Shown: positions 8,063 through 16,591 of the stretch, one piece after another
Numbering within the stretch: position 1 is the first letter of the stretch
Layout: every line of letters starts with the position of its first letter
Assembly: GCF_001182045.1 (NCBI RefSeq)
Contig: NZ_CVTY01000005.1
Location: forward strand, 310,001-374,000
Direction of reading: 5' to 3'
Origin: Dakarella massiliensis
GTDB lineage: Bacteria > Pseudomonadota > Gammaproteobacteria > Burkholderiales > Burkholderiaceae_F
Length of the DNA stretch: 64,000 bases
Notes under the pieces: generated by a model
What the model was told of the DNA's origin: nothing
The model's input: only the letters and a program-made list of their open reading frames with translations
The model's database searches: none
Made by a program: the position numbers and the translations under genes

Positions 8063-8138
8063 TGGTGGGTCGTGTGAGATTCGAACTCGCGACCAACGGA
8101 TTAAAAGTCCGCTGCTCTACCGGCTGAGCTAACGACCC
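8063..8138 (-). tRNA. tRNA-Lys (anticodon TTT)
   Basis: 76 bases, encoded CCA, anticodon loop CTTTTAA giving TTT, acceptor GGGTCGT fully paired with ACGACCC. It is the first gene of a four-tRNA minus-strand transcript and differs clearly from the CTT copies. Confidence 0.95.
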
Positions 8139-8471
8139 TCGCAACCCAGGCCTCTCTTGTGAAAGACAGGGATACAGCTAATCAGACCACGAATTATGTT
8201 ACGGATTCCTATAGATGTCAAGGGAATCGGAAAATAAAAAAATTTGAGCTTACAATTTGGTCTCAAATTTTAGGGTAAACACTAAAACATCTGACATCAA
8301 TAAGCCTCTACAGTATTTACGACAGCAGTCAAGATGATGTGTGAAAAAAAATGAGTTGGTACCCCTGCCTGACGCGCACCGGGTGTCTGAATTTCAATAA
8401 TAGGATCAATCTTCCCCCGTGTCCCGGCCTTACCTAAGGGCGTCACCGGAAAGAGGGAAAGGGAACAAGTT
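8139..8471. promoter_or_regulatory. Divergent intergenic region between tRNA-Lys cluster and recA
   Basis: 333 bases without a gene. It should hold the promoters of the tRNA cluster (minus) and recA (plus). An AT-rich inverted repeat, arms AAAATTTGAG (8239-8248) and CTCAAATTTT (8262-8271), lies in the middle. A possible recA promoter is CTGACA (8291-8296), 17 bases, then TATTTA (8314-8319), with a poor -10. I could not find a palindromic LexA box of the CTGT-N8-ACAG type. Confidence 0.45.
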
Positions 8472-9683
8472 ATGGCAGCAGATAAGAAGTCAAAGGATAA
8501 GGCACCTGTCCGCGCGGTTCGCATCGAAGAGGAACAGGAGCGTCAGAAGGCTTTGAACGCAGCCCTTGCTCAGATTGAAAAGCAGTTCGGCAAGGGTTCC
8601 ATCATGAAGATGGACGACACGAGCGTCGCGCAGGATATCAGCGTCGTGTCGACCGGCTCTCTTGGCCTGGATATCGCGCTGGGCGTCGGCGGTCTGCCGC
8701 GTGGCCGTGTGATCGAAGTCTACGGCCCTGAATCATCCGGCAAGACGACCCTTACGCTGCAGGTTGTGGCTGAGATGCAGAAGATCGGCGGAACCTGCGC
8801 GTTTATTGATGCGGAACACGCGCTTGATCCGCAGTACGCCGAAAAGATCGGCGTTGATCTGAAGAAGCTTCTGATTTCCCAGCCGGATAACGGTGAGCAG
8901 GCACTCGATATCTGCGATGCGCTGGTCCGATCCGGAGCGGTTGACCTGATTGTGGTTGACTCGGTTGCTGCCCTGACGCCTAAGGCTGAAATCGAAGGCG
9001 AAATGGGCGATGCGCTTCCCGGTCTCCAGGCCCGTCTGATGAGCCAGGCGCTCCGCAAGCTTACGGCCTCAATCAACCGTACGCAGTGCATGGTGATCTT
9101 CATTAACCAGATCCGTATGAAGATCGGTGTTTCCTACGGCAACCCGGAAGTGACGACGGGCGGCAACGCGCTGAAGTTCTACAGCTCAGTGCGTCTCGAT
9201 ATCCGCCGTGCCGGCTCCATCAAGAAGGGGGACGACATCATCGGTGCCGAAACCCGCGTGAAGGTTGTGAAGAACAAGGTCGCGCCTCCGTTCCGTCAGG
9301 CCATCTTCGATATTTACTACGGCGAAGGCATTTCCCGCGAGAGCGAGATTCTGACGCTGGGTTCTGACCTTGATATCGTTGATAAGGCCGGTGCCTGGTA
9401 CAGCTACAACGGCGAGAAGATCGGACAGGGCAAGGATAAGGCGAGTGAATACCTGAAGGAACATCCGGAAGTGGCGCTCGAGATTGAAAACAAGATCCGG
9501 GCGATCAAGGGGGTGAACCGTGTTGGGGAAGGCACGGTGAAACCCGCGTCCCCTGCCAAGGCTCCTGCGGCGGCTGCGGATAAGCCCGCGGCGAAAGCTT
9601 CTTCCGATGAAGTGCCGGAGGAAGAGACCCGTGTGGATGATCTGGATGAGGAAGAAGATTTCTCTCCGGATGAGCTGCTCTGA
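8472..9683 (+). CDS. recA: Recombinase RecA
   Basis: DNA-dependent ATPase for homologous recombination and SOS induction. It carries Walker [10 protein letters not shown] (about 80-88), the [22 protein letters not shown] segment, the conserved MSQALRKLT helix and [11 protein letters not shown]. The length of 403 is longer than the usual about 350 because of an extended C-terminal tail: after residue about 355 it is Ala/Pro/Lys-rich and then strongly acidic ([18 protein letters not shown]), consistent with the inhibitory acidic tail of RecA. The start ATG follows a purine-rich GGGAAAGGGAA. recX follows within 5 bases. Confidence 0.98.
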   Translation: MAADKKSKDKAPVRAVRIEEEQERQKALNAALAQIEKQFGKGSIMKMDDTSVAQDISVVSTGSLGLDIALGVGGLPRGRVIEVYGPESSGKTTLTLQVVAEMQKIGGTCAFIDAEHALDPQYAEKIGVDLKKLLISQPDNGEQALDICDALVRSGAVDLIVVDSVAALTPKAEIEGEMGDALPGLQARLMSQALRKLTASINRTQCMVIFINQIRMKIGVSYGNPEVTTGGNALKFYSSVRLDIRRAGSIKKGDDIIGAETRVKVVKNKVAPPFRQAIFDIYYGEGISRESEILTLGSDLDIVDKAGAWYSYNGEKIGQGKDKASEYLKEHPEVALEIENKIRAIKGVNRVGEGTVKPASPAKAPAAAADKPAAKASSDEVPEEETRVDDLDEEEDFSPDELL

Positions 9684-9688
9684 AAGTG

Positions 9689-10189
9689 ATGGAGCAGAAT
9701 CCTGAAGAGATGGGAGCCGGCCGCCGGGCCGGTTCCTGCAAAGAAAAGCCGTCCCTTCTCGCAAGAGCGGTTTCCTATCTCTCCCGCCGTGAGTATTCAA
9801 GACGGGAGCTTGGGGAAAAGCTTCGTCGTCTGGGCTCTGAGGATGAATCCAAGGTGGACGAGGTGCTCGACTACCTTGAAGAGAAGGGATATCTCTCAAA
9901 CGAACGTTTCGCTGAGCAGTTCCTGCGCGCCAAAGCCTCCCGCTACGGTCAGTCGCGGCTCCGCATGGAGCTCAGACAGAGGGGGCTGAGCGGGGAGGAA
10001 ATCGATCGGGCGATCGAGGGACTCGGCGGCAGTGAGGAAGACCGCGCCTGGAGTGTCTGGGAGAAGCGGTTTTCTTCGTATCCGGAGGATCAGAAGGAAA
10101 AAGCGAAACAGATTCGTTTTCTGATGTCCCGGGGTTTTTCGTATGCAGTTGTATCACGGGTACTGCAAAGAGCCCGTCAGAACATATAA
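9689..10189 (+). CDS. recX: Regulatory protein RecX
   Basis: Modulator that caps or inhibits RecA filaments. The three tandem three-helix repeats typical of RecX are visible: ARAVSYLSRREYSRREL, then a block around VLDYLEEKGYLSNERFAEQFLRAKA with SRLRMELRQRGL, and a final repeat ending QIRFLMSRGFSYAVVSRVL. I use ATG 9689; an in-frame GTG three bases earlier is possible. It directly follows recA on the same strand and is probably translated from the recA transcript, the classic arrangement. Confidence 0.92.
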   Translation: MEQNPEEMGAGRRAGSCKEKPSLLARAVSYLSRREYSRRELGEKLRRLGSEDESKVDEVLDYLEEKGYLSNERFAEQFLRAKASRYGQSRLRMELRQRGLSGEEIDRAIEGLGGSEEDRAWSVWEKRFSSYPEDQKEKAKQIRFLMSRGFSYAVVSRVLQRARQNI

Positions 10190-10227
10190 GATAACTGATT
10201 GGTAGAAATCAACTTTAAGAGGATGAA

Positions 10228-10953
10228 GTGCTAGCTTGGATAATTGACGTATTTACAAACATGCATTGGGGAGCGGTCGGTCAGATCATCATGATCGACA
10301 TCCTGCTCGGCGGCGACAACGCGGTGGTGATCGCTCTTGCGTGCCGCAATCTGCCGAAGGATCAGCGATCCAAGGGTGTTTTCTGGGGTACGGCTGGCGC
10401 CATCATTCTGCGCGTGATCCTGATCACCTTCGCTGTGCTTCTGCTGAATCTCCCCTTCCTTAAGGTGGTGGGCGGCTGCCTCCTGCTCTGGATCGGCTAC
10501 AAGCTGATTCTCCCGGATGACGATAACGAGGAAGAGCATATCAAGGGGAATACGAAGCTCTTCAGCGCGATCAAGACGATTATTGTTGCTGACATGGTGA
10601 TGTCGATTGATAACGTGATCGCCATTGCCGGCGCGGCCCAGCAGGCACACGAAGCGCATCAGACAATGCTCGTGATCTTCGGTCTGCTCGTCTCAGTTCC
10701 GTTCATTGTCGGCGGCAGCCAGATCATCATGAAGATCCTCGATAAGTTCCCGGTGATTGTGCTGTTCGGCGGCGCGATGCTCGGATGGATCGCGGGCGGT
10801 CTCTTTACGTCTGACTCGTTCGTGGTGAACCATGTTCCCAGCGTGGAAAGCTGGAAGCTGGTCGCTGAGGTAATCTGCGCCCTGATCGTGCTTCTTGCCG
10901 GTCTCTATACCCGGAAGAAGATCGCGGCCAAAAAAGCCGCATCCGATTCCTGA
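10228..10953 (+). CDS. TerC/YjbE-family integral membrane protein
   Basis: 241 residues with about seven hydrophobic segments. The two TerC-family acidic signatures are present: DILLGGDNAVVIAL (about 23-36) and DMVMSIDNVIAIAG (about 123-136), whose aspartates and asparagines sit in the membrane and are thought to bind metal. Members of this family take part in Mn or other metal efflux and in loading exported metalloproteins; which applies here is unknown. The start is a GTG with AGGATGAA just upstream. No yybP-ykoY-type leader fits in the 38 bases after recX. Confidence 0.88.
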   Translation: MLAWIIDVFTNMHWGAVGQIIMIDILLGGDNAVVIALACRNLPKDQRSKGVFWGTAGAIILRVILITFAVLLLNLPFLKVVGGCLLLWIGYKLILPDDDNEEEHIKGNTKLFSAIKTIIVADMVMSIDNVIAIAGAAQQAHEAHQTMLVIFGLLVSVPFIVGGSQIIMKILDKFPVIVLFGGAMLGWIAGGLFTSDSFVVNHVPSVESWKLVAEVICALIVLLAGLYTRKKIAAKKAASDS

Positions 10954-10970
10954 TACAGACTGAAGACGTC

Positions 10971-10997
10971 AAAAGAGCCCCTCGGGGCTCTTTTTTT
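10971..10997 (+). terminator. Terminator after the TerC-family gene
   Basis: AAAAGAGCCCC / GGGGCTCTTTT with a short TC loop and a T7 run; A-rich on the other side, so it may also serve mnmA. Confidence 0.9.
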
Positions 10998-11015
10998 GTG
11001 ACTGACAGGAGGAGG

Positions 11016-12125
11016 TTACCGGGCCTGACCGTTGCTGAGGCCTTCAATAAACCCGCCTCCGAGGCAGACTTCTCCGTCATAGAGCACAGCGCTCTGACCG
11101 GGGGTAACGGCCCACTGCGGATCATCAAACTTCACAGCGAACTGTTTCCCGTCAACCGAGGCCAGTGTGGCCGGGCAGTCCGCCTGGCGGTAACGGGTTT
11201 TGACCCCGAGCTTTGAGCCTGCTTCAGGTGCGTGACCGGAAATCCAGGAAGGGGAATCCGCGAACAGATGGTCTCCGAGGAGCCACGGGTGGTCGTGCCC
11301 CTGCACGACCCAGAGCGTATTTGTGCGGATGTCCTTTTTGGCAACAAACCAGGGCTTTTCTTCGGAATTGCGGCATCCGCCGATACCGATCCCCTTTCTC
11401 TGGCCGATCGTATAGAACGCGAGACCGATGTGCTTTCCGATCACACGGCCTTCTGGCGTGCCGTCAGGCGTGCGGATTTCACCTTCTTTCGTCGGCAGAT
11501 AGCGTTCAAGAAACTCCCGGAAGGGACGTTCACCAATAAAGCAGATGCCAGTAGAGTCTTTCTTCTCGGCGACCGGAAGCCCGATCTTTTTTGCGATGGC
11601 GCGGACTTCAGTCTTCATCATGCCGCCGACCGGGAAAATCGCGCGGCTTACCTGCTCCTGAGAGAGGCGGTGCAGGAAGTAACTCTGATCCTTCCCGGGA
11701 TCTGATCCCTTCAGCAGCTGCACCGTACCGTCATCAAGGCGGCGGGTTCTCGCATAGTGACCGGTCGCAATCCAGTCCGCGCCCATATTGACCGCGTGAT
11801 CAAGGAACGCCCGGAATTTGATTTCCGAATTACAGAGCACATCCGGGTTCGGTGTACGGCCAGCTTCGTATTCGCGAAGGAAAATGGAGAAAACCCGTTC
11901 CTTATATTCCTTCGCGAAATTCACGGCCTGGAGATCGATTCCGATCAGATCGGCGACGCTTGAGGCATCGATGAGATCCTGGCGGCTCGTGCAGTACTCG
12001 CCGTTATCGTCATCCTCCCAGTTCTTCATAAAGAGGCCGACCACGTCGTACCCCTGCTCTTTCAGCAGCCAGGCGCTGACCGCGGAGTCCACGCCGCCCG
12101 ACATTCCTACAACGACTTTTTCCAT
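11016..12125 (-). CDS. mnmA: tRNA-specific 2-thiouridylase MnmA
   Basis: ATP-dependent enzyme that installs the 2-thio group on U34 of tRNA-Lys, -Glu and -Gln. PP-loop [15 protein letters not shown] lies at the N-terminus. The catalytic cysteine pair is visible in [12 protein letters not shown] (about residue 98) and [10 protein letters not shown] (about 195), followed by the central tRNA-binding domain and C-terminal beta-barrel. I start at ATG 12125 (MEKVVVGM), giving 369 residues, typical for the family; ATG 12146 and a TTG at 12164 lie upstream in frame. Confidence 0.96.
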   Translation of the reverse strand: MEKVVVGMSGGVDSAVSAWLLKEQGYDVVGLFMKNWEDDDNGEYCTSRQDLIDASSVADLIGIDLQAVNFAKEYKERVFSIFLREYEAGRTPNPDVLCNSEIKFRAFLDHAVNMGADWIATGHYARTRRLDDGTVQLLKGSDPGKDQSYFLHRLSQEQVSRAIFPVGGMMKTEVRAIAKKIGLPVAEKKDSTGICFIGERPFREFLERYLPTKEGEIRTPDGTPEGRVIGKHIGLAFYTIGQRKGIGIGGCRNSEEKPWFVAKKDIRTNTLWVVQGHDHPWLLGDHLFADSPSWISGHAPEAGSKLGVKTRYRQADCPATLASVDGKQFAVKFDDPQWAVTPGQSAVLYDGEVCLGGGFIEGLSNGQAR

Positions 12126-12264
12126 AACCCGATCTGACGGATGCATGCATCCAGTGATTTTCAATTAGAGCTCATAATAAAGTTTTTTCAATTCCCGCAT
12201 GACGGTTGCGGCCCGCAGAGGCCCGCGCATCATGCGGACAGAGTGACAAAGGGGAGGTTTGGCC

Positions 12265-13359
12265 ATGACGCTGAGAGTAAAGAGAATCCGTGATTTCTGC
12301 GGGCGGCTGGGAATTGAAGTGCCGCTGCTTTCAGCGCCGATGACTGGCGTTACGACGCCGGAACTGGTGGCCGCCGTGAGTAACGCCGGAGGTCTTGGAA
12401 TTCTGGCGGCGGATCTGATGAGCCCGGAGGAAATTGCTGCGGCTGCCGAGCAGACGAAGCGTCTCACGGACCGCCCATTTGGCATCAACCTTCGTATTCC
12501 TCCCCGTGACCGCGGTTCGCTGGAACAGGCGGAGAAGGTGGCGTACGCCCTTTCTGATCTGAGAAAAGAACTGGGTCTCGAGGAAAAAGTTGATTTCAGC
12601 CGTTTCAGCGAACCTGAGTTTGAGTCTCAGCTGGATGCGGTTCTCGAAACCGGAGTGCCAGTCGTCAGCTGTACTTTCGGTGGTTTCCGCGAGGTTTACG
12701 GAGAAAAACTTCATCAGGCCGGGGTCTATATCCTGGGAGCCGCCACGACGCTTCGCGAAGCCAAGGTGCAGCGCGCGGCAGACAGCGACGCAGTGATTCT
12801 GCAGGGTGTTGAGGCGGGTGGACCGAGGCTCTACTTTGAGAGTGATCCCGAGGAGGCCTCCGTGGGGCTTTCCGTCCTGCTTTCTGAGGCAGCCCGGGCT
12901 CTGAAGCTGCCGCTTATTGCCTCAGGCGGTATCGGTTCCGCGTTCTCTGTCAAAGGTGCCATGATGGCCGGAGCATCCGCCGTGATGGTGGGCTCCGCGC
13001 TGGCCTGCTCGCCCGAAGCCGGGGCTCCGAAACTGATGCGCGACGCGATGATCGCGGCGAGCGACACGGCCACCTGTCTCACGGACCTCTTCTCCGGCCG
13101 TCTCGAACGCGTGATGAAGAACGGTCTTATCGAGGCTCTCAGCCGGGCAGGAGTCCGTTCTGCCGGTTATCCGTACCAGCGTTACATCATGCAGGATATG
13201 ATGGAAGCAGCCGTCAGGGCCGGACGTCAGGATCTGCTCCGTATGCCGCTCGGACAGGCGGCCAACGCATTCTCCTGCCGCAGCGCGGCAGAAACCCTCT
13301 CCGAGATCCGGACTGCGCTTCTCGAAGTGATCGAACTCATGGATAAAGAAGGAAAGTAA
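12265..13359 (+). CDS. Nitronate monooxygenase-like (NMO/2-nitropropane dioxygenase) flavoprotein
   Basis: TIM-barrel FMN enzyme family. The N-terminal signature LLSAPMTGVTTPELVAAVSNAGGLGIL is clear, VEAGGPRLYF near 190 corresponds to the catalytic-loop region ('Q G.EAGGH') but has Pro-Arg where many members have His, and ASGGIGSAFSVKGAMMAGASAVMVGSA binds the FMN phosphate. Length 364. The start is ATG 12265, seven bases after a strong GGGGAGG. An S4-domain gene follows 2 bases later. The lost His makes true nitronate oxidation uncertain; the family also contains enoyl reductase-like members. Confidence 0.75.
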   Translation: MTLRVKRIRDFCGRLGIEVPLLSAPMTGVTTPELVAAVSNAGGLGILAADLMSPEEIAAAAEQTKRLTDRPFGINLRIPPRDRGSLEQAEKVAYALSDLRKELGLEEKVDFSRFSEPEFESQLDAVLETGVPVVSCTFGGFREVYGEKLHQAGVYILGAATTLREAKVQRAADSDAVILQGVEAGGPRLYFESDPEEASVGLSVLLSEAARALKLPLIASGGIGSAFSVKGAMMAGASAVMVGSALACSPEAGAPKLMRDAMIAASDTATCLTDLFSGRLERVMKNGLIEALSRAGVRSAGYPYQRYIMQDMMEAAVRAGRQDLLRMPLGQAANAFSCRSAAETLSEIRTALLEVIELMDKEGK

Positions 13360-13361
13360 GA

Positions 13362-13592
13362 ATGGCTCAGGAAAAGTTTCTGCTGAATGGCGAATTCATC
13401 AAGCTTGACGCGCTCCTTAAGGCGACGGGACTCGCGCCGAGCGGCGGCATCGCGAAGGAGATGATTCAGGCGGGTGACGTGACCGTGAACGGAGAAAAAG
13501 AAACCCGCCGGGGAGCAAAGCTCCGGGGCGGGGAGGTGGTATCTGTTCAGGGAAGCGGCCGCGAGATTCTCGTCGAAGCCGCGGCGTCCTGA
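13362..13592 (+). CDS. S4-domain RNA-binding protein, YbcJ type
   Basis: 76 residues consisting of one S4-like RNA-binding domain: IKLDALLKATGLAPSGGIAKEMIQAGDVTVNGE, then charged KETRRGAKLRGGEVV. This is the architecture of YbcJ/RlbA-like proteins, which bind structured RNA, possibly rRNA. It begins right after the flavoprotein stop and is likely co-transcribed. Its stop lies 11 bases from the convergent fadD stop with no obvious terminator. Confidence 0.85.
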   Translation: MAQEKFLLNGEFIKLDALLKATGLAPSGGIAKEMIQAGDVTVNGEKETRRGAKLRGGEVVSVQGSGREILVEAAAS

Positions 13593-13603
13593 TTCACAGG
13601 CGT

Positions 13604-15286
13604 TCAGCGGATATTCCGCAGTTCCCGGCGGAGGATCTTTCCGACCGGGGATTTGGGAAGCGCGTCCGTGAAGACAATCTTTCTCGGACGCTTATAGCCT
13701 GTCAGCCGTTCGCGGCACCAGTCGCGGACTTCCTGCACCGTGAGAGAAGGATCCTTCTTTACGATCACGGCCTTGATCGTTTCATCTGACGACTTGGACC
13801 TTTCACCGATCACGCCGACCTCGAGCACCTTCGGGTTCGACGCAATCACGCTTTCCACCTCATTTGGGTAGACGTTGTAGCCCGAGACAATGATCAGATC
13901 CTTTTTGCGGTCTGTGATCGTGACCTTGCCTTCCGCGTCCATCCAGCCAATATCGCCCGTGCGAAGCCAGTCGCCGTTCATGACTTTGGCGGTTTCATCC
14001 GGACGGTTCCAGTAACCGGCCATCACCTGAGGACCTCTCACACAGATTTCTCCTGTGTGGGCTTCAATCTGGGAAGGATCAGCGCAGCGCCCGAGATCCT
14101 CAAAGTCATCGCTCCGGATAGAGATCTCTGTCGACGGCAGCGGATACCCCACGGAGCCATCCCAGGGGGTGTCAGGGAGATTGCCGCAGATGCCGGGAGA
14201 TGCTTCCGTGAGACCATACGCTTCGAGAATGGTGTGCCCCGTGATCTTTTCCCATTTCTCGGCGACTGGCTTCTGCACCTGGCTGCCGCCGCCGACCGTC
14301 ATCTTGAGCCCTGAGAAGTCGAGTTTCGAGAAACGCTCGCTGTTCGTAAGGGCATTGAAGAGCGAATTGACAGCCGGGAAAGCAGAGGGCTTCCACTTCT
14401 CAAACTCATCAATGACGTGATTGATGTCGCGGGGATCCGCAATCAGGACCTGGCGCGCAGCACGTTTCAGGAAGCAGAGCGTCGCGGTGAAGGAGAAGAT
14501 GTGATAGAGCGGGAGCACGGTCAGCGCGGTTTCCTTCCCGACCACGAAGGTCTGGGAAATCCACGTGCCGGTCTGCTCGACGTTCGCGAGCACATTCCGG
14601 TGAGTCAGCATGGCGCCCTTCGCGACGCCGGTCGTCCCGCCGGTGTACTGAAGAAGCGCGACATCCGTGTTCTTAAGCGGCAGGGGACGGAAACCGGAGG
14701 AGTGTCCCTGGGAGAGTGCGTCGCGGAAACGCACGAGATGCGGCACACTGAAGGGCGTGATCAGTTTTTTCACGTACTTCACCGCGAAATTCACAAGCGT
14801 CCGCTTGAAGAACGGGAAGAGATCCGCAATACCGGTGGAAATCACCGTTTCAACGGCGGTGCCGGAAATGGCTTCTTCGAGCGTTTTGCCGAAAGTTTCG
14901 GCGATGATCACCACCTTCGCGCCGCTGTCCGCAAGCTGATTATGAAGCTCGCGGGCGGTGTAGAGCGGATTCACATTGACCGCGATGCAGCCAGCCTTCA
15001 GTACGCCGAAAAGAGAAACGGGATACTGCAGGATATTCGGCATCATGATGGCGACGCGGTCGCCGGGTTTCAATGAGCCGAGCGACTGAAGATAGCCCGC
15101 GAGGTCAGAGGAAATGTCATTCACCTGACGATAGGTGAGCGGCTGCTCCATGCTGATGAAAGCCGGGTAGTCGGCATAGTCCTTTGCCACCCGTTCAAGA
15201 AGGCCAGGGATGCTGGGGCAGAAGTCCGGATCGATCTTTGCAGGAACACCCTTCGCATAATGAGAAATCCACGGAAATTCTGGCAT
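13604..15286 (-). CDS. fadD: Long-chain-fatty-acid--CoA ligase
   Basis: 560-residue AMP-forming acyl-CoA synthetase. It contains the P-loop-like LLQYTGGTTGVAKGAMLTHRN, the adenine-binding EAYGLTEASP, the GEICVRGPQVMAGYWNRPDET stretch and TGDIGWMDAEGKVTITDRKKDLIIVSGYNVYPNEVE, with the catalytic lysine near the C-terminus in KSPVGKILRREL. Overall it matches FadD rather than short-chain ligases. It activates fatty acids on the cytoplasmic face of the inner membrane. AAGGA precedes the ATG. No other beta-oxidation gene is adjacent. Confidence 0.92.
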   Translation of the reverse strand: MPEFPWISHYAKGVPAKIDPDFCPSIPGLLERVAKDYADYPAFISMEQPLTYRQVNDISSDLAGYLQSLGSLKPGDRVAIMMPNILQYPVSLFGVLKAGCIAVNVNPLYTARELHNQLADSGAKVVIIAETFGKTLEEAISGTAVETVISTGIADLFPFFKRTLVNFAVKYVKKLITPFSVPHLVRFRDALSQGHSSGFRPLPLKNTDVALLQYTGGTTGVAKGAMLTHRNVLANVEQTGTWISQTFVVGKETALTVLPLYHIFSFTATLCFLKRAARQVLIADPRDINHVIDEFEKWKPSAFPAVNSLFNALTNSERFSKLDFSGLKMTVGGGSQVQKPVAEKWEKITGHTILEAYGLTEASPGICGNLPDTPWDGSVGYPLPSTEISIRSDDFEDLGRCADPSQIEAHTGEICVRGPQVMAGYWNRPDETAKVMNGDWLRTGDIGWMDAEGKVTITDRKKDLIIVSGYNVYPNEVESVIASNPKVLEVGVIGERSKSSDETIKAVIVKKDPSLTVQEVRDWCRERLTGYKRPRKIVFTDALPKSPVGKILRRELRNIR

Positions 15287-15370
15287 TTTTAAGTCCTTCT
15301 GTTATGACTGGGAGGCTCTCTTTCGTAAGAGACGGGGAGGAGGAGAGTCGGAGCGGGCTAAGGCCTGTTT

Positions 15371-15907
15371 TCAGGCCAGTGTCAGGCAGTGACGGGCATA
15401 GGCCTCAACATCATCCCAGTTCGTAAAATCATTGACGGAATGCTTATCGGTCGGGCCTTTCGTCATCATCATGATGAGACGGATCAGGAATCCGTCCACG
15501 GGGCCGCAGTTCGGGTAGTCAACCTTGCCGGCGAAGCATTTCATCTCGTGCGGCTTCCACGGATTGTTTTCCATGAATTTGCGCGCGTAAACGTTGCCTG
15601 CTACTGTCGCCTTTTCCGGATTACGGGCGATAGCCGTGATGTTGAACATGCTGTTTGGCTTGGCGTCAAGCTTCGCCTTGTTCTTGTTCACGAAGTTGAC
15701 GAACTGCTTATTGAATTCGCCGTATCGGATGGCGCAGCCGAGGAGAATGATGTCGTAGCTATCGAGGTCGACGCCTTCGCGTTCGGCCTCCATCACGTGC
15801 ATCATGGTCGCCTTGTGCCCCTCTGCTTCAATGACTTCGCAGATCCGGCGCGAGATGCGGGCGGTGCGTCCGTCATGGCTCCAGTAGATAATCAGCACAT
15901 TTTTCAT
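15371..15907 (-). CDS. hemG: Menaquinone-dependent protoporphyrinogen IX dehydrogenase (flavodoxin-type)
   Basis: FMN flavodoxin-fold enzyme that oxidises protoporphyrinogen IX, passing electrons to (mena)quinone, so it works without oxygen. The FMN loop at the N-terminus (IIYWSHDGRTARIS), the HemG loop after GCAIRYGEFNKQFVNFV, NITAIARNPEKATV, YARKFM..NPWKP and the C-terminal LIRLIMMMTKGPTD all follow the E. coli HemG pattern. The start is ATG 15907, seven bases after GGAG; the frame continues upstream but without a ribosome site. 178 residues, the usual size. Confidence 0.93.
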   Translation of the reverse strand: MKNVLIIYWSHDGRTARISRRICEVIEAEGHKATMMHVMEAEREGVDLDSYDIILLGCAIRYGEFNKQFVNFVNKNKAKLDAKPNSMFNITAIARNPEKATVAGNVYARKFMENNPWKPHEMKCFAGKVDYPNCGPVDGFLIRLIMMMTKGPTDKHSVNDFTNWDDVEAYARHCLTLA

Positions 15908-16138
15908 GCGTAACTCCAGGCCCCGCGGTTCGGGATACGAACAGCGGCAGCGCAGCAACTATATAAAAGGGTAGAAGAGCCGGGCCGGGAGAAACGAGGC
16001 CGGAAATCGTGGTTAATACGGATTTACGCGCGGGTTTCAGAGAACGGCCAGTAAGAAAAAGCGGCACTCAAAACCTCTATTTTAAAAAAGGTTCATCTTT
16101 TCTGCCGCACAAATTTTTGGTCGTCCGTGAGGCTCTCT

Positions 16139-16144
16139 TATAAT
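16139..16144 (+). promoter_or_regulatory. Candidate -10 element of the DUF4405-like gene
   Basis: A perfect TATAAT 38 bases before the start codon. The -35 region (TTTTGG, about 16115-16120) is poor. Confidence 0.45.
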
Positions 16145-16182
16145 TCGCATCAATACAGGACTTCTCCGCCAGGCGACCTCAC

Positions 16183-16548
16183 ATGGCCATTATTTCCGCG
16201 CTTTTCTTTGCTGCTGCCCTGATCGGGCTTTTCCTTCCAGGCTATACGCACGAAGTGCTTGGTCTCTGTTTTCTCGCGGCCGTCATTCTGCATAATGCCG
16301 GAAGCCTTGGTTTTTACCGTGATCTTGCCGCGGGGAAGCTGGAAGGGAAGCGGAAAAAAGATGCCGCTGTGATTCTCGCGATCGCGGCCGCCGTGATACT
16401 CCTCATTCTTTCTGGCTGTGTGATCTTCCTCAATTACTTTATGGGAGCTTCAGTCCTGCCGTCTTTCGACTGGATGACTCTTCATATTGCGGCAGCCATC
16501 GTTTCATTCCTCCTCATGCTGCTTCATATGAAGCAGGAGTGGAGCTGA
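16183..16548 (+). CDS. Small four-helix membrane protein, DUF4405/flavinylation-associated cytochrome-like
   Basis: 121 residues with four hydrophobic helices. Histidines are placed as in small b-type cytochromes: HEVLG (helix 2 start), VILHNAGS, MTLHIAAA and MLLHMKQE near the C-terminus. DUF4405 proteins are thought to be haem-bearing membrane electron carriers linked to flavinylated extracytosolic redox proteins. The spacing of the His residues supports haem ligation, but no flavinylation partner (ApbE, FMN-bind) lies next to it. Shares a terminator with the convergent DAHP synthase gene. Confidence 0.6.
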   Translation: MAIISALFFAAALIGLFLPGYTHEVLGLCFLAAVILHNAGSLGFYRDLAAGKLEGKRKKDAAVILAIAAAVILLILSGCVIFLNYFMGASVLPSFDWMTLHIAAAIVSFLLMLLHMKQEWS

Positions 16549-16559
16549 GAGGAAAAAAG

Positions 16560-16588
16560 AACGGGGCGGATAATTCCGCCCCGTTTTC
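16560..16588. terminator. Bidirectional terminator between the DUF4405-like gene and DAHP synthase 1
   Basis: Arms AACGGGGCGGA / TCCGCCCCGTT with a TAAT loop, A-run before and TTTT after, between convergent genes. Confidence 0.85.
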
Positions 16589-16591
16589 CTA

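Noticed and set aside
7742..8138. Regularly spaced, nearly identical repeats of about 112 bases, reminiscent of a CRISPR or tandem-repeat array
   Set aside because: Each repeat is a complete tRNA-Lys gene with CCA and cloverleaf; the spacers are ordinary short intertRNA gaps. A protein-like frame across them (7635-7913, minus) is an artefact of the tRNA repeats.
8308..8326. Possible LexA/SOS box before recA (ACAG-N8-ACAG)
   Set aside because: The half sites are in direct, not inverted, orientation, so it does not match the palindromic CTGT-N8-ACAG operator.
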